Source: Gemmatimonadota bacterium
GTDB lineage: Bacteria > Latescibacterota > UBA2968
Reading direction: 5' to 3'
DNA: 64,000 bases
NCBI GenBank assembly: GCA_002727195.1
Contig: PBWH01000018.1
Location: 60,125-124,124 of the forward strand
Below are positions 26,272-34,854 of the stretch, in pieces (within the stretch, counting starts at the first letter, position 1; every line of letters starts with the position of its first letter). The notes beneath the pieces were generated by a model, which was not told the DNA's origin, ran no database searches, and saw only the letters and a program-made list of their open reading frames with translations. The position numbers were made by a program, and so were the translations under genes.

Positions 26272-27050
26272 CGGGTCGCCAGAGCTTTCTCTTTCTTGGC
26301 CGATACCTCAGGCTTGACGCAGGACCAGCCGCCAACAAAGAGATACTTCAGCCAGGTGTAGACATAGCGGAACCAGACCTTACGGAGTTTGATACACGAG
26401 TCTCCGTGGCTTCGCTCGTATTCGTGTGAGGGGATCTCGGACACGCGATAGCCCGCGTGCAAGGTCTTTATCCCCATCTCCTGTTCGATGGTCGTGATGT
26501 CCTCGACCAGGTTCAGGTGACGGGCAGTGGTCGTCCGGATTGCCCTGAACCCGTTCTGGGTGTCCGTCAGGCCGACACCGAACCGGTAGTTGATGCCCAG
26601 GGTGATAATGTCGCTGCCCACCAACCGCAGGAACTTCATGAAGTCACCATGGAGCTCATCGGAGCCGCCACGCATGCGCGATCCCACGACGAGATCCGCG
26701 ACGTCATCGTGGATGGGTTGAACCATGCCTGGGATGTCGTCGGGGGAGTGCGAGCCGTCGGCGTCGATGAACACGGTCACGTCACCGGTCGCGTGTTCGA
26801 TCCCGACGCGGATCGCATCACCCTTGCCAACCCCGTTGTCCGTGACGATGCGTGCGCCCAATTCCTGGGCGATCTCGACCGTCCCGTCGGTGGAATGTCC
26901 GTCAACGACGAGGATTTCGTCCGCATACAGCGCACATCCTTTGATGATCTTGCCGATCGAGGGCGCCTCGTTCCGCGCGGGTATAACGACCGTTACTCGG
27001 TTTCCGGTCGACGTGGTGTGACCGTTTCGTTCCAGCGTCTGTATGCTCAT
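26268..27050 (-). CDS. GT2 glycosyltransferase, DPM1/polyprenyl-phosphate sugar synthase-like
   Basis: This 260-residue GT2 enzyme has VTVVIPARNEAPSIGKII, then EILVVDGHSTDGTVEI, and the DxD-type motif VTVFIDADGSHSPDDIP. GVGLTDTQNGFRAIR is the acceptor-side signature of dolichyl/undecaprenyl-phosphate hexose synthases. No C-terminal membrane helices are evident apart from a short hydrophobic stretch (YVYTWLKYLFVGGW). It probably charges the polyprenyl phosphate used by the GT39-like enzyme encoded immediately upstream, with which it overlaps by four bases. Confidence 0.88.
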   Translation of the reverse strand: MSIQTLERNGHTTSTGNRVTVVIPARNEAPSIGKIIKGCALYADEILVVDGHSTDGTVEIAQELGARIVTDNGVGKGDAIRVGIEHATGDVTVFIDADGSHSPDDIPGMVQPIHDDVADLVVGSRMRGGSDELHGDFMKFLRLVGSDIITLGINYRFGVGLTDTQNGFRAIRTTTARHLNLVEDITTIEQEMGIKTLHAGYRVSEIPSHEYERSHGDSCIKLRKVWFRYVYTWLKYLFVGGWSCVKPEVSAKKEKALATR

Positions 27051-28795
27051 CCCTTGTCTCCGTTGTCGGTCCAGACTTTGGCTTGGTGGGGTCCCTGTCT
27101 GAGGTCGTAGATCTCGATGTGCTGGCTCGCGGTATACCGATGCGCCAGTGCTTCACGCACGGCCTCGGCTTTGTCGCCTCCGGCCTCGAAGAAGGCCTCA
27201 GGTATCGTGGCGGCAGGGTTGTGTAGGCTGAGGAACGATCCACTCGATCGCAGACGTGCATACCGGTCGAGTGCCTGATAATCCTTCAGGAGCACCGCCC
27301 TGTAGTAGCTCTTGACGTCGACGAGTTCGAAATCGCCTTCCTGCGTTTCTTCCGGGTAGAAGTGGATGCGGTCCCTGACCTGCTGGGGTGCATCGTCATA
27401 TTCGTTCGAGAGATAGAAGTACCAGATGGGCCACGCGCTGGGGGGGTGGGTCGCGAGTCTCGCGTCTTCCGCATCCAGCCTGCTGACCAGTTCCGCCGAT
27501 GCATCCCGGTAGCCAGATCGGAGGTCGAGTATATCCACCATCCGGCCGTAGCTCGTGGGCAGAATAATGAGGATGCAAACCACCGCGAGTGTTGAGTCCA
27601 GCCGCCGCCACTTCGCACATTCCGCGGCGATGAACGTGAATCCCGTCCCGGAGATCAGCGCAATCACGGGCAAAGCGATTGCGTAGTTCCGGAGGATGTC
27701 ATAGAGCCGCTCGACAACGAGGAGCGAGGGGGGCGCCAGCGCCATTAGGGCCATCCCGATAAGTGTCACTTCTGTTAGGCTGGGTCGGCGGGATCCTGCG
27801 ATCAACACGCACGTGCCGACGATGAAGAGCGCCGCAACCAGAATGCCTTCGGTTGTGGTCAGTCGGTCCGTCCAGAATGGAATCTGACGGGTGCTTAGCA
27901 CGAGGTCTTCTGCAAGACTTTGCCGATGGACGAACTGGCCGATGTAGGTCGGGTAGTCCTTCGGGAACAGGCCGAGCTTCTTGGCGATCTGGCCGCCCGT
28001 TTCGAAGCAGAAGGCCGGGAACGCCATGCCGAAGCCCAGGATGCCGACGCGGGTGATCCGCTCATAGATTGGGTGTCGCTTTAGATGTGCGTAGACGATC
28101 TCTACCGCGATGAAACCGACCGTGACGTAGGCGAGGTTGAAGTGGCAGGTGAAGGCGAAACCGATCGCCAGGCCTGCGCCGAGTAAACGCCACGGTTTTG
28201 TGTACTCTTTCGTCTGATAGTTTGTCCAGAGATATGCGCCCAGCGTAGCCAGGAAAACTCCGTTCGCCTGGGAGTACATGGATCGGCTGTAGTGGACGTG
28301 CAGTGGTGAGACTGCTAGGATCAAGGCGGAGGCCAATCCCAATCTCGTTCCGCCTATCTGGCGACCGAGCAAGAAGACTAGGAGCACGGTGAGCGTACCG
28401 GACAAGGCTGAGACGCCGAGCCCGGCGTAATCGCCGGTACCCACTACGACCATCCCCAGGAAGGTCAGGATCGTGTGCCCAGGCTTGACCGAGGTCATCG
28501 GGACCGTCCCGCGCTGCTTGACGTAGGCTTTAAGGCCCAGGCTGGTATCCGCATCGGACAGACCGACCTTCGACAACAGGTAGTCACCCGTATAGTGCAG
28601 CGTCTTGGCTTCGAGGAGATACCAGGCCTCGTCGTAGTCGTAGACCCCGCGATCCGTTATACCCCAGAGGCGGAGGCCGGCAGCGAGGACGAGGACGACA
28701 GCCAGAGCGACGTGTGTGGTCTGAATTCGGTTTGGCAGGTTCAACCCGTTCCCTCTCGGGTGTGTGTGTGAGAAGGACAGTAGCCCTTCTCTCAT
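27047..28795 (-). CDS. GT39/PMT-like membrane glycosyltransferase
   Basis: The 582-residue protein has about 11-12 membrane segments. The first periplasmic loop carries an Asp/Glu pair (GVYDYDEAWYLLEAK), the catalytic-acid signature of ArnT/PMT-type GT-C enzymes, and SPLHVHYSRSMYSQ follows in a later loop. The last 150 residues are a soluble domain. It would transfer a sugar from a polyprenyl phosphate on the outer face of the inner membrane. It is the first gene of the five-gene operon, about 70 bp after a terminator. The acceptor could be lipid A, protein or a glycan. Confidence 0.83.
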   Translation of the reverse strand: MREGLLSFSHTHPRGNGLNLPNRIQTTHVALAVVLVLAAGLRLWGITDRGVYDYDEAWYLLEAKTLHYTGDYLLSKVGLSDADTSLGLKAYVKQRGTVPMTSVKPGHTILTFLGMVVVGTGDYAGLGVSALSGTLTVLLVFLLGRQIGGTRLGLASALILAVSPLHVHYSRSMYSQANGVFLATLGAYLWTNYQTKEYTKPWRLLGAGLAIGFAFTCHFNLAYVTVGFIAVEIVYAHLKRHPIYERITRVGILGFGMAFPAFCFETGGQIAKKLGLFPKDYPTYIGQFVHRQSLAEDLVLSTRQIPFWTDRLTTTEGILVAALFIVGTCVLIAGSRRPSLTEVTLIGMALMALAPPSLLVVERLYDILRNYAIALPVIALISGTGFTFIAAECAKWRRLDSTLAVVCILIILPTSYGRMVDILDLRSGYRDASAELVSRLDAEDARLATHPPSAWPIWYFYLSNEYDDAPQQVRDRIHFYPEETQEGDFELVDVKSYYRAVLLKDYQALDRYARLRSSGSFLSLHNPAATIPEAFFEAGGDKAEAVREALAHRYTASQHIEIYDLRQGPHQAKVWTDNGDKG

Positions 28796-28865
28796 GAGGT
28801 ATCGGCCGATTGGCGGATCCGCTTAGTGATTTCGACAAGGAGCCCTCTGCAATTCCAATACCCAC

Positions 28866-28907
28866 AAAAAGAACCGCTCCCCGGGCGACCTGACCCGAAG
28901 AGCGGTT
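28866..28907 (-). terminator. Rho-independent terminator after the hexapeptide acyltransferase gene
   Basis: On the minus strand the arms AACCGCTC and GAGCGGTT (8 bp) enclose an inner CGGG/CCCG stem and are followed by C and five T residues. It lies 66 bases beyond the stop of the gene ending at 28973 and 71 bases before the next operon starts. The plus strand also has four T residues after the stem, so it may act in both directions. Confidence 0.8.
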
Positions 28908-28972
28908 TTGTGGTTATATGCTGATTTTTATGTATTTATGAGTTTTGTTTGGTGCCCGTCCTTAGCAGAGAT

Positions 28973-29740
28973 CTACTGATCGGGGTCGGAAATATTTTCC
29001 TCTCCAGGGAGAAGTTGCTCGGTTGGAACCCTCCCGAGGGGCCGGGCCGGAACGCCCGCAACCATCTGTTTGCCATCGACATCGCGGGTGGCTACCGCAC
29101 CGGCAGCGATCAGACCCTCGGGGGCGATAGTCCGGCCAGGCAGGACCGTTGCGTTCGCTCCGATCCTTCCTCCACGTTCGATCCTGGTCCCGGTGTAATT
29201 CTGCTTCCTCTCCTCTGTACGACCGAGGAAGTTGTCATTGGTGAGGGTGACCTCGGGGGCAACGAAGCACCCGTCGCCGATATCCGAAAAGGCACATATG
29301 AACGCGCCCGCCTCGATCTTTACGCTGTTTCCTATCCGAACCCGGTTTTCGACGGCCACACCCCTACCAATGATGGTGCTGGAGCCGATCAAGCTGCCCT
29401 CGCGAACCGAAGCCAGGTCAGCAATCAGGCTGTCTGTCCCAACGGTGGATCCCCGGAAGACAATGGCTCCGGTGCCAACAACGACGCGATCCGAAAGTTG
29501 GAGCGGGGGTAGATCTGCACCGGGTTCGATCGCCATCGCCCTCGACTTCAGGGGTTTCTTTCCCACAACGGAGTGGTCGTCGATCACGCAACCGTGGCCA
29601 ATGATCGTGTCATCGTGGATGACGACGTGGTGTCCTATTCGGCAGCCAGACCCAATGTCGACGTTCTCACCGATGACGCAGAAGTGCCCAAGAATCGTCT
29701 CGGATCCGATTTGGGCGGAATCAGGAATCACGCTGGGCAT
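28973..29740 (-). CDS. Left-handed beta-helix (hexapeptide-repeat) acyltransferase
   Basis: This 255-residue protein consists mostly of LbetaH hexapeptide repeats (patterns such as IGENVD, IGSGCR, IGHHVV, IIGHGC over residues 10-230), with a terminal VAGVPARPLG motif typical of sugar O/N-acetyltransferases. It resembles WbpD/LpxA-like transferases acting on UDP-sugars. It stands between its terminator and the epimerase gene and is probably a single-gene unit or co-transcribed with the epimerase. The acyl donor is presumably acetyl-CoA. It could serve as the missing acetyltransferase of another sugar, but it is not of the PseH (GNAT) fold. Confidence 0.85.
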   Translation of the reverse strand: MPSVIPDSAQIGSETILGHFCVIGENVDIGSGCRIGHHVVIHDDTIIGHGCVIDDHSVVGKKPLKSRAMAIEPGADLPPLQLSDRVVVGTGAIVFRGSTVGTDSLIADLASVREGSLIGSSTIIGRGVAVENRVRIGNSVKIEAGAFICAFSDIGDGCFVAPEVTLTNDNFLGRTEERKQNYTGTRIERGGRIGANATVLPGRTIAPEGLIAAGAVATRDVDGKQMVAGVPARPLGRVPTEQLLPGEENISDPDQ

Positions 29741-29897
29741 AAGTGGTCATCCCAAGAGGTTGAGCGGTAGCTGTTCATGGCATCGGACACTTTACAAATA
29801 TAGGTCAATCGACTGGTGCAAGAGGGGAGTGGCCCATGCCAAACCGCCCCCAGCCAGTAGTCTGACTGAGGGTGGTCTGTTATGTCTGGTAAGCTTG

Positions 29898-30857
29898 TCA
29901 GGTCTTCGACCCTGCGTCGGGGTCCTTTCGGCTGGCGCTATACCATTCGACGCTCATTCGCAAGCCCGTCTCAACTGAAACGGTTGGCTTGTAGCCCATC
30001 AACTTGCGTGCCTTTTCAATAGAGGCCAGCGAATGCTTGATATCGCCCGCTCGGTTGGGGCCGTGAATTACTTCGGTATCGACCTCGGTGAACGTGCGAA
30101 GATGGTCGATGACCTGATTCAGGCTCGTACTTTCGCCACAGGCAACGTTGAATACCTCACCCGAAGCCCCGGGCGCGACTGCGGCCTTCACGTTCGCCTG
30201 AATGACGTTCTCCACAAAGGTGAAGTCACGTGACTGTTCGCCGTCTCCGTTGATCGTGATCCCGCTGCCGTCCAGGAATGCCGTGATGAACAGGGGCATG
30301 ACGGCGGCGTACTGCGATTTGGGATCCTGCCCTAGACCGAAGACGTTGAAGTATCTGAGCCCAACCGTTTCCAGACCGTAGGTGTGCGCGAAAACCTGGC
30401 AGTATTTCTCGCCAGCCAACTTCGCGACGGCATACGGCGAAATCGGCATGGGAGTCATGTCTTCCTGCTTCGGCAGTGCCGGGTTGGCCCCGTAGATAGA
30501 TGAAGACGAGGCGTAGACGACCCGTCGGACGCCGTTGTTCTTCGCCGAGTCCAGGATGTTCAGTGTGCCTTCGACACAGACTTGATTGGTGGTGATGGGA
30601 TCGTTGATCGAGCGCGGCACAGACGGGAGTGCGCCCTGGTGGAAGATGACTTCCACATCCCGAGTCGCTTCGTGTACTGTGTGGTAGCTGCGCAGATCGC
30701 CTTCGATCAGTTCGATCTTGCTGAGGAACGGGCCGAGGTTGTCTCGTTTGCCCGTGGAGAAATTGTCCAATACGCGGACGTGGTGGCCTTCATCCAGCAG
30801 GTGGCGGACCAGATTGTGGCCGATGAATCCGGCGCCTCCGGTTACGAGACAGTCCAT
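29898..30857 (-). CDS. UDP-GlcNAc/UDP-glucose 4-epimerase-like SDR (WbpP/GalE family)
   Basis: This 319-residue extended SDR enzyme has CLVTGGAGFIGHNLVRHL, the NAD-binding motif. VVYASSSSIYGANPALPKQE is the catalytic serine region typical of the WbpP/Gne epimerases, and SPYAVAKLAGEKYC is the YxxxK motif. LRYFNVFGLGQDPKSQYAAVMPLFI is the substrate-loop signature of UDP-GlcNAc/UDP-GlcNAcA 4-epimerases. ATG at 30857 has an AGGAG site six bases upstream. It probably supplies UDP-GalNAc or a uronate for the glycan. Confidence 0.88.
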   Translation of the reverse strand: MDCLVTGGAGFIGHNLVRHLLDEGHHVRVLDNFSTGKRDNLGPFLSKIELIEGDLRSYHTVHEATRDVEVIFHQGALPSVPRSINDPITTNQVCVEGTLNILDSAKNNGVRRVVYASSSSIYGANPALPKQEDMTPMPISPYAVAKLAGEKYCQVFAHTYGLETVGLRYFNVFGLGQDPKSQYAAVMPLFITAFLDGSGITINGDGEQSRDFTFVENVIQANVKAAVAPGASGEVFNVACGESTSLNQVIDHLRTFTEVDTEVIHGPNRAGDIKHSLASIEKARKLMGYKPTVSVETGLRMSVEWYSASRKDPDAGSKT

Positions 30858-30938
30858 TCAGGCTCCTGTAGCGGTCCCTCGCTACGCAACGCCTTCGGCG
30901 TGGCTACTCGGGATGAAACGGTTTCGTGAGACCTGTGG

Positions 30939-31127
30939 CTAAGCGGCTTTGGGGTCGCCTTTCTGAACAGCAGGCGAGCCGGTCTGCGAGGCGAGCGCCC
31001 GCATGCGGTCCGACCAGATCTGGTTCAGGCGTCGTGTTCGACCCTTCTGATACTCGATGACGAGCAGGCAGAGACCGCAAAGCACAACGGCGGCGAGGAG
31101 GATAAAGCTGATAAAGAGTAGTTCCAC
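30939..31127 (-). CDS. Small single-span membrane protein, unknown function
   Basis: This 62-residue protein begins with a strongly hydrophobic helix (residues 2-24, LLFISFILLAAVVLCGLCLLV) followed by a basic cytoplasmic tail. The start is a GTG at 31127 with an AAGGGA Shine-Dalgarno sequence six bases upstream, which is good evidence that it is translated. It sits alone between the glycan locus and the metabolic region. I do not recognise the family. Because single-span small proteins diverge quickly, it could be a small regulator or simply a chance frame; the ribosome-binding site favours a real gene. Confidence 0.55.
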   Translation of the reverse strand: MELLFISFILLAAVVLCGLCLLVIEYQKGRTRRLNQIWSDRMRALASQTGSPAVQKGDPKAA

Positions 31128-31316
31128 GGTTTGTCCCTTTTTCTAGGTATCGTCCCGTTCTCCAGAATCTTGACGGAGAGACTGGCCCCAAGGGAGCAAC
31201 CGTAATGCCACTCACTACAGCGTTCTTCTTAAGTGATTGATTTTAAGGGTTTTGTGGGGGTTACGGGGCTGCTCACGTATCCACGCGTTAGGAAGATCCT
31301 TCAGGTTCACCCCTGA

Positions 31317-31336
31317 ATTCCCGCTTTCGCGGGAAT
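31317..31336. repeat. Hairpin ATTCCCGC-TTTC-GCGGGAAT
   Basis: Eight-base perfect arms around a TTTC loop, located in the spacer downstream of the DSD1-type gene. The ATTCCCGC/GCGGGAAT core is a common dispersed palindromic repeat in diverse bacteria (compare neisserial dRS3-type elements). It has no T-run, so it is not an ordinary terminator. Confidence 0.6.
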
Positions 31337-31354
31337 GACCTTCCCCACAAACCT

Positions 31355-32449
31355 CTACGCCAATCGGCCTCTCGCGGCCACGTCCAGGACAGCTTCAACG
31401 CGGTCATCGCGGATTCCGTAGATCACGTCGTGAAGGAAGACGGTCATGTCGCTGTAGCCTGAGACCATCTCGATCTTGTCGCCGACCTTGAGGTCGCGGG
31501 CGTTTTTCCCGAGTCGGAGGTGCCCGTGCTCCGCGTTCAGCTGGACCACTTCGATGTCGTCATCCAAGGCCTCTGGCAGGACATAGTCTCCGTGAACGGT
31601 TTTTCGGCCGGCATCGATGACCGCGCGTTCGGGCTCTCGATGACTGACCACGGAGGCGAGCACGGTGAGTGCATAGTGCAGGCCTTTGGCTCCGAGCTTC
31701 TTTGCGTAGTAGGTATCCATCATGACCCCGCCGCCGGCCTGGATCTCGGTGACCCCGTCGAGGTCGGGGGTGTAGGCAAGCGTTCCGGTTCCTCCGGCGG
31801 ATACGATCGGGACGTCGAGGCTGGCTGCTTTGACCGCGGCGACCGACTCGGCCAGCAGGCCCATACATCGCTTGCACTCGGCCTCCTTCTTGTCGTCGGG
31901 CATGCCCATGGCGTGTCCCTCGTAGCCCATGATGCCGCCGAAGTCGACGCCGTCTGCGTCCGCCGCGTATCGCGCGAGTTCGGCGACCGGCGCACCCGGA
32001 TCCACGCCTGACCGATTCATCCCCACGTTGACCTCGACCATCACACGCACGCTAACCCCGATGCTGCCGGCGGCCTCGCCGATCGCATCGATGTGGGCAG
32101 GATCGTCGACGGCGACCATGACGTCGGACATGTGCCGCAGGTTGACGAGGCGGCTCACTTTCTGGGCACCGACGACCTGGTTTGCGATCAGGATGTCACG
32201 GACGCCCGCAGCAGCCATTACTTCTGCTTCACCCAGCTTGGCGCAGGTCACGCCCATTGCGCCCGCGTCGATGCACTTCTGTGCGATCACGGGGCTCTTG
32301 TGGCCCTTGGTGTGCGGGCGCCAGTCAACTCCGGCGCCCTTACAGCGGGCGGTGATCGTCGTGATGTTCTTCTCAAGTGTGTCCATGTCGATCAGGAGCG
32401 CCGGGGTGTCGAGTTCGGATTTGTGTTGACCGATTGGTGAGTAGGCCAT
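31355..32449 (-). CDS. D-threonine aldolase / D-serine dehydratase-like (DSD1 family) PLP enzyme
   Basis: This 364-residue fold-type III PLP protein has an alanine-racemase-like barrel. The N-terminus has ELDTPALLIDMDTLEKNI, and the PLP lysine lies in WRPHTKGHKSPVIA; GGGVMMDTYYAKK is the phosphate loop. The C-terminal LNAEHGHLRL carries the His region that binds the catalytic metal in D-threonine aldolase and DSD1. It probably cleaves or dehydrates a D-beta-hydroxy amino acid. The adjacent amidohydrolase gene suggests a small catabolic set. It has its own 150 bp upstream spacer. Confidence 0.87.
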   Translation of the reverse strand: MAYSPIGQHKSELDTPALLIDMDTLEKNITTITARCKGAGVDWRPHTKGHKSPVIAQKCIDAGAMGVTCAKLGEAEVMAAAGVRDILIANQVVGAQKVSRLVNLRHMSDVMVAVDDPAHIDAIGEAAGSIGVSVRVMVEVNVGMNRSGVDPGAPVAELARYAADADGVDFGGIMGYEGHAMGMPDDKKEAECKRCMGLLAESVAAVKAASLDVPIVSAGGTGTLAYTPDLDGVTEIQAGGGVMMDTYYAKKLGAKGLHYALTVLASVVSHREPERAVIDAGRKTVHGDYVLPEALDDDIEVVQLNAEHGHLRLGKNARDLKVGDKIEMVSGYSDMTVFLHDVIYGIRDDRVEAVLDVAARGRLA

Positions 32450-32500
32450 GTTCGGAGTCTTCCTGCTAAGAGTTATTTCTAAAGAGAATTAAATGCATTT

Positions 32501-32532
32501 TACCGCAGATGGCGCTGAGAACGCAGAGAAAA
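32501..32532. repeat. Intergenic mini-repeat of the CGCAGAG type
   Basis: The run from TACCGCAGATGGC to ACGCAGAGAAAA is a quasi-repetitive purine-rich word of a type that recurs in intergenic DNA of many environmental genomes. It occupies the leader between the DSD1-type gene and the amidohydrolase gene. No open frame or regulator site explains it. Confidence 0.35.
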
Positions 32533-32602
32533 TCTGGGAGTAGGATGGATGGTGCTGCCCCCGAACGATCTCAGTTGTGCGATTCAGATTGGTTGCCGCC
32601 GA

Positions 32603-33751
32603 CTACTGAAGCATGCCCGGGGCGTAGACTCGGCCGTCTTTCACTGTCGAAACGTGTTCGAGTCTCAGGTCTCCGGTGCGTTTTTCGCCGAGGGCGTCGG
32701 TGAACTCGGCCGGACCCTCAACGATACGGATGAGGGTGAGGTCGGCGGCTGCGCCTTGCCGCAAGGCCCCGATGTCACCGACCATTTTTATGGCGCGTGC
32801 GGGGTCGGTGGTCACCTTCTGGATTGCCTCCTCGAAGGAGAGGCCGAGGTAGATGAACTTCGACACTGTTTCGAGGAGGCTGTGAACCGGGCCATCGACG
32901 TTGTATTTGTGGAGGTCGCTCGAGATGGTTCCGGGTGGGAAGCCCTGCTCGAGGGCGGCCTCGGCGACGTCAAAGGAGAAGCTTCCGGCCCCGTGGCCGA
33001 CGTCGAACTGGATGCCCTTGTCGAGCGCCTTCTTTGCCGCCGATCGCAGACGCCCGGACTCATCGATGACGCCCGTATCGCTCCGATGATAACAATGTGT
33101 GACGATGTCACCACCGCGGAGTTCGTCCATCATCTCTTCGAAACTAATGGGACTGGCGTTCGGGTGGATCATCAACGGGAGACCCGTCGCCTCGCAGACC
33201 TCCAGCGCCAGTTTTAGTCCTTCCGGACCGTTGTCGCCAACGATCCCCGTACTCATCCTGATCTTGATTCCGACGATGCTGTCCTTGTAGGTCTCGCACG
33301 CTTCGAGGGCCTTGCTGACGTTGGCGTATCGGATGTCGGTCAGTTCACCGATATCCTGGGCGAGCTGTCCCTGCGACGAGATGTGGAGGAAGGACTTGAT
33401 GCGGGTGGCACTGACGTCGATGACATACTTCTGGAATCCGGGGTAGATGTCCGCGCCGGCCGATCCGGCGTCGAACGCCGTGGTGACGCCTTTTCCAACG
33501 CAGTTGGGGTCGGCGGGGATGCCGAGGTGCGCGACACCATCCCACACGTGCACGTGCAGGTCGATCATGCCGGGACACACGATCGTCCCTGAGGCATCGA
33601 TCACGGTTTGCGCGTCTTCTTCGTGGATCTCGTCCGCAATCGATTCGATGCGTCCCTGACGAATACCGATGTCCTTCCGGTCCTGGTTCAGGCCTTCCGG
33701 GGTGTCCTGGAGTTGTCCGCCCTTGACGAGCAGGTCATAGCGGGTCGGCAT
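32603..33751 (-). CDS. Dihydroorotase-like amidohydrolase (deacetylase/metallohydrolase family)
   Basis: This 382-residue TIM-barrel metallohydrolase has the metal-binding HxH in CPGMIDLHVHVWDG near residue 67, then LMIHPNASP and IVTHCYHRSD supplying further histidines, and DVGHGAGSFSFDVAEAAL as the late catalytic aspartate region. The family includes adenine deaminase-like, D-aminoacylase-like and EF_0837-type hydrolases acting on cyclic amides or N-acyl amino acids. It is encoded next to the DSD1-type gene, so both may take part in D-amino-acid or N-acyl-amino-acid breakdown. ATG at 33751, immediately after the mdh terminator. Confidence 0.85.
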   Translation of the reverse strand: MPTRYDLLVKGGQLQDTPEGLNQDRKDIGIRQGRIESIADEIHEEDAQTVIDASGTIVCPGMIDLHVHVWDGVAHLGIPADPNCVGKGVTTAFDAGSAGADIYPGFQKYVIDVSATRIKSFLHISSQGQLAQDIGELTDIRYANVSKALEACETYKDSIVGIKIRMSTGIVGDNGPEGLKLALEVCEATGLPLMIHPNASPISFEEMMDELRGGDIVTHCYHRSDTGVIDESGRLRSAAKKALDKGIQFDVGHGAGSFSFDVAEAALEQGFPPGTISSDLHKYNVDGPVHSLLETVSKFIYLGLSFEEAIQKVTTDPARAIKMVGDIGALRQGAAADLTLIRIVEGPAEFTDALGEKRTGDLRLEHVSTVKDGRVYAPGMLQ

Positions 33752-33767
33752 GGCGATCCCCCATCAG

Positions 33768-33796
33768 AAAAAAGGAGCGGCAGATAGGCCACTCCT
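33768..33796 (-). terminator. Rho-independent terminator of the malate dehydrogenase gene
   Basis: On the minus strand AGGAGTGGC and GCCGCTCCT form a 9 bp stem with one G-U pair and a six-base loop CTATCT, followed by six T residues. It lies 27 bases beyond the mdh stop and 17 bases before the amidohydrolase ATG. It ends the TPR/mdh transcript and leaves little room for a promoter of the next gene, so readthrough or a promoter inside the stem region is possible. Confidence 0.88.
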
Positions 33797-33822
33797 TTCT
33801 CCGTTCCACGGTTGCGTCTTGT

Positions 33823-34833
33823 CTACAGGTTCGGGTTGACGATGCTCCACTCGGACAGTGGTGGCAGGATCCCGTCTCCGATCGTCTGATCACGCAGCGC
33901 GACCAGGTGGTCGTAGGACGAACGAAGTGCTGCGATGTCTGTGTCCGACCCTTCGGGCAGTGACCACTCCGCCCCGGCATCCGACAGCCTGGCCGGCATG
34001 GCCATCATGATTTTTTCGAAGCCGTCACCGTTCAGGTAGCACCCGCTCGGCCACTCGTAGGGTTCGCCGAGGACGCCACGGAGCATGAAGACACTTTGCT
34101 GCGAGGGTGACTGGAAGGAGGAACGCCCACGCAGCTGAATGATGCGCGTGCCGCCCTGCGTCACCTTTTCCTGGATGTCCTTCCACTCGTCTTCGGACAT
34201 CCCCTTGCCGTTCACTTCCTGGCCGCCCAGTGCGTCACTCAGACCAACGCCGTCGATCTGGATGCCGCCCTGGAACACGGCCATCTGCTCACCGTGACCC
34301 CCGTAGGTCCGACATCCGGTCACCTTCGACTGCAGGATCCCGAAGTGCTGGGCCAGAGCCGACTGGAGCCTCGTGCTGTCCAGGGCCGCCAGGGTAGAAA
34401 CACGCGTGGAAGGCAGGCCGGAGTGAACGAGGGTGGTCAGGCCGGTGATGTCGGCCGGGTTGAAGATCACGATCACGAACTTTGCGTCTGGACAGTTCTC
34501 CTTGATGTCGATGCCGAGCTGCTTGGCGATCTCGGCGTTGTCTCGACGGAGATCCTCCCGCGTCATGCCTTCCTTACGCGGAGCGCCGCCTGATGTGATG
34601 ACGTATGAAGAGCCAGACAGTGACTCGGCGATGTCGGCCGACCACGTGATGTCCGCATCGGGGAAACCGCAGTGATACAGTTCCTCGGCCGCCCCTTCGA
34701 GCCCCTGAGCAAAGGGATCGTACATGCAGACCTGGCTGGCCGTGCCCGATGCAACCAGGGTCTGGGCCAAGTTCGACCCGATGGCCCCTGCCGCGCCGAG
34801 CACCGTCACCTTTTCATTTGTCAGATAAGACAC
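33823..34833 (-). CDS. mdh: Malate (or lactate) dehydrogenase
   Basis: The protein has 336 residues. It opens with KVTVLGAAGAIGSNLAQTL, the NAD-binding motif. GGAPRKEGMTREDLRRDNAEI holds the substrate-loop arginines, and GCRTYGGHGEQMAVF carries the catalytic histidine. Arginine in the mobile loop and the absence of a Q at position 102 equivalent favour malate over lactate, but I cannot be certain from motifs alone. The start is a GTG at 34833 with a GGAGG site eight bases upstream. It follows the TPR gene after 21 bases and ends at a strong terminator, so both are in one transcript. Confidence 0.85.
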   Translation of the reverse strand: MSYLTNEKVTVLGAAGAIGSNLAQTLVASGTASQVCMYDPFAQGLEGAAEELYHCGFPDADITWSADIAESLSGSSYVITSGGAPRKEGMTREDLRRDNAEIAKQLGIDIKENCPDAKFVIVIFNPADITGLTTLVHSGLPSTRVSTLAALDSTRLQSALAQHFGILQSKVTGCRTYGGHGEQMAVFQGGIQIDGVGLSDALGGQEVNGKGMSEDEWKDIQEKVTQGGTRIIQLRGRSSFQSPSQQSVFMLRGVLGEPYEWPSGCYLNGDGFEKIMMAMPARLSDAGAEWSLPEGSDTDIAALRSSYDHLVALRDQTIGDGILPPLSEWSIVNPNL

Positions 34834-34854
34834 AGTTCAAACCTCCGGTAAGGA

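Noticed and set aside
32549-33217. Long plus-strand frame antisense to the amidohydrolase
   Set aside because: Shadow of the minus-strand gene, whose metal-binding motifs are clear.
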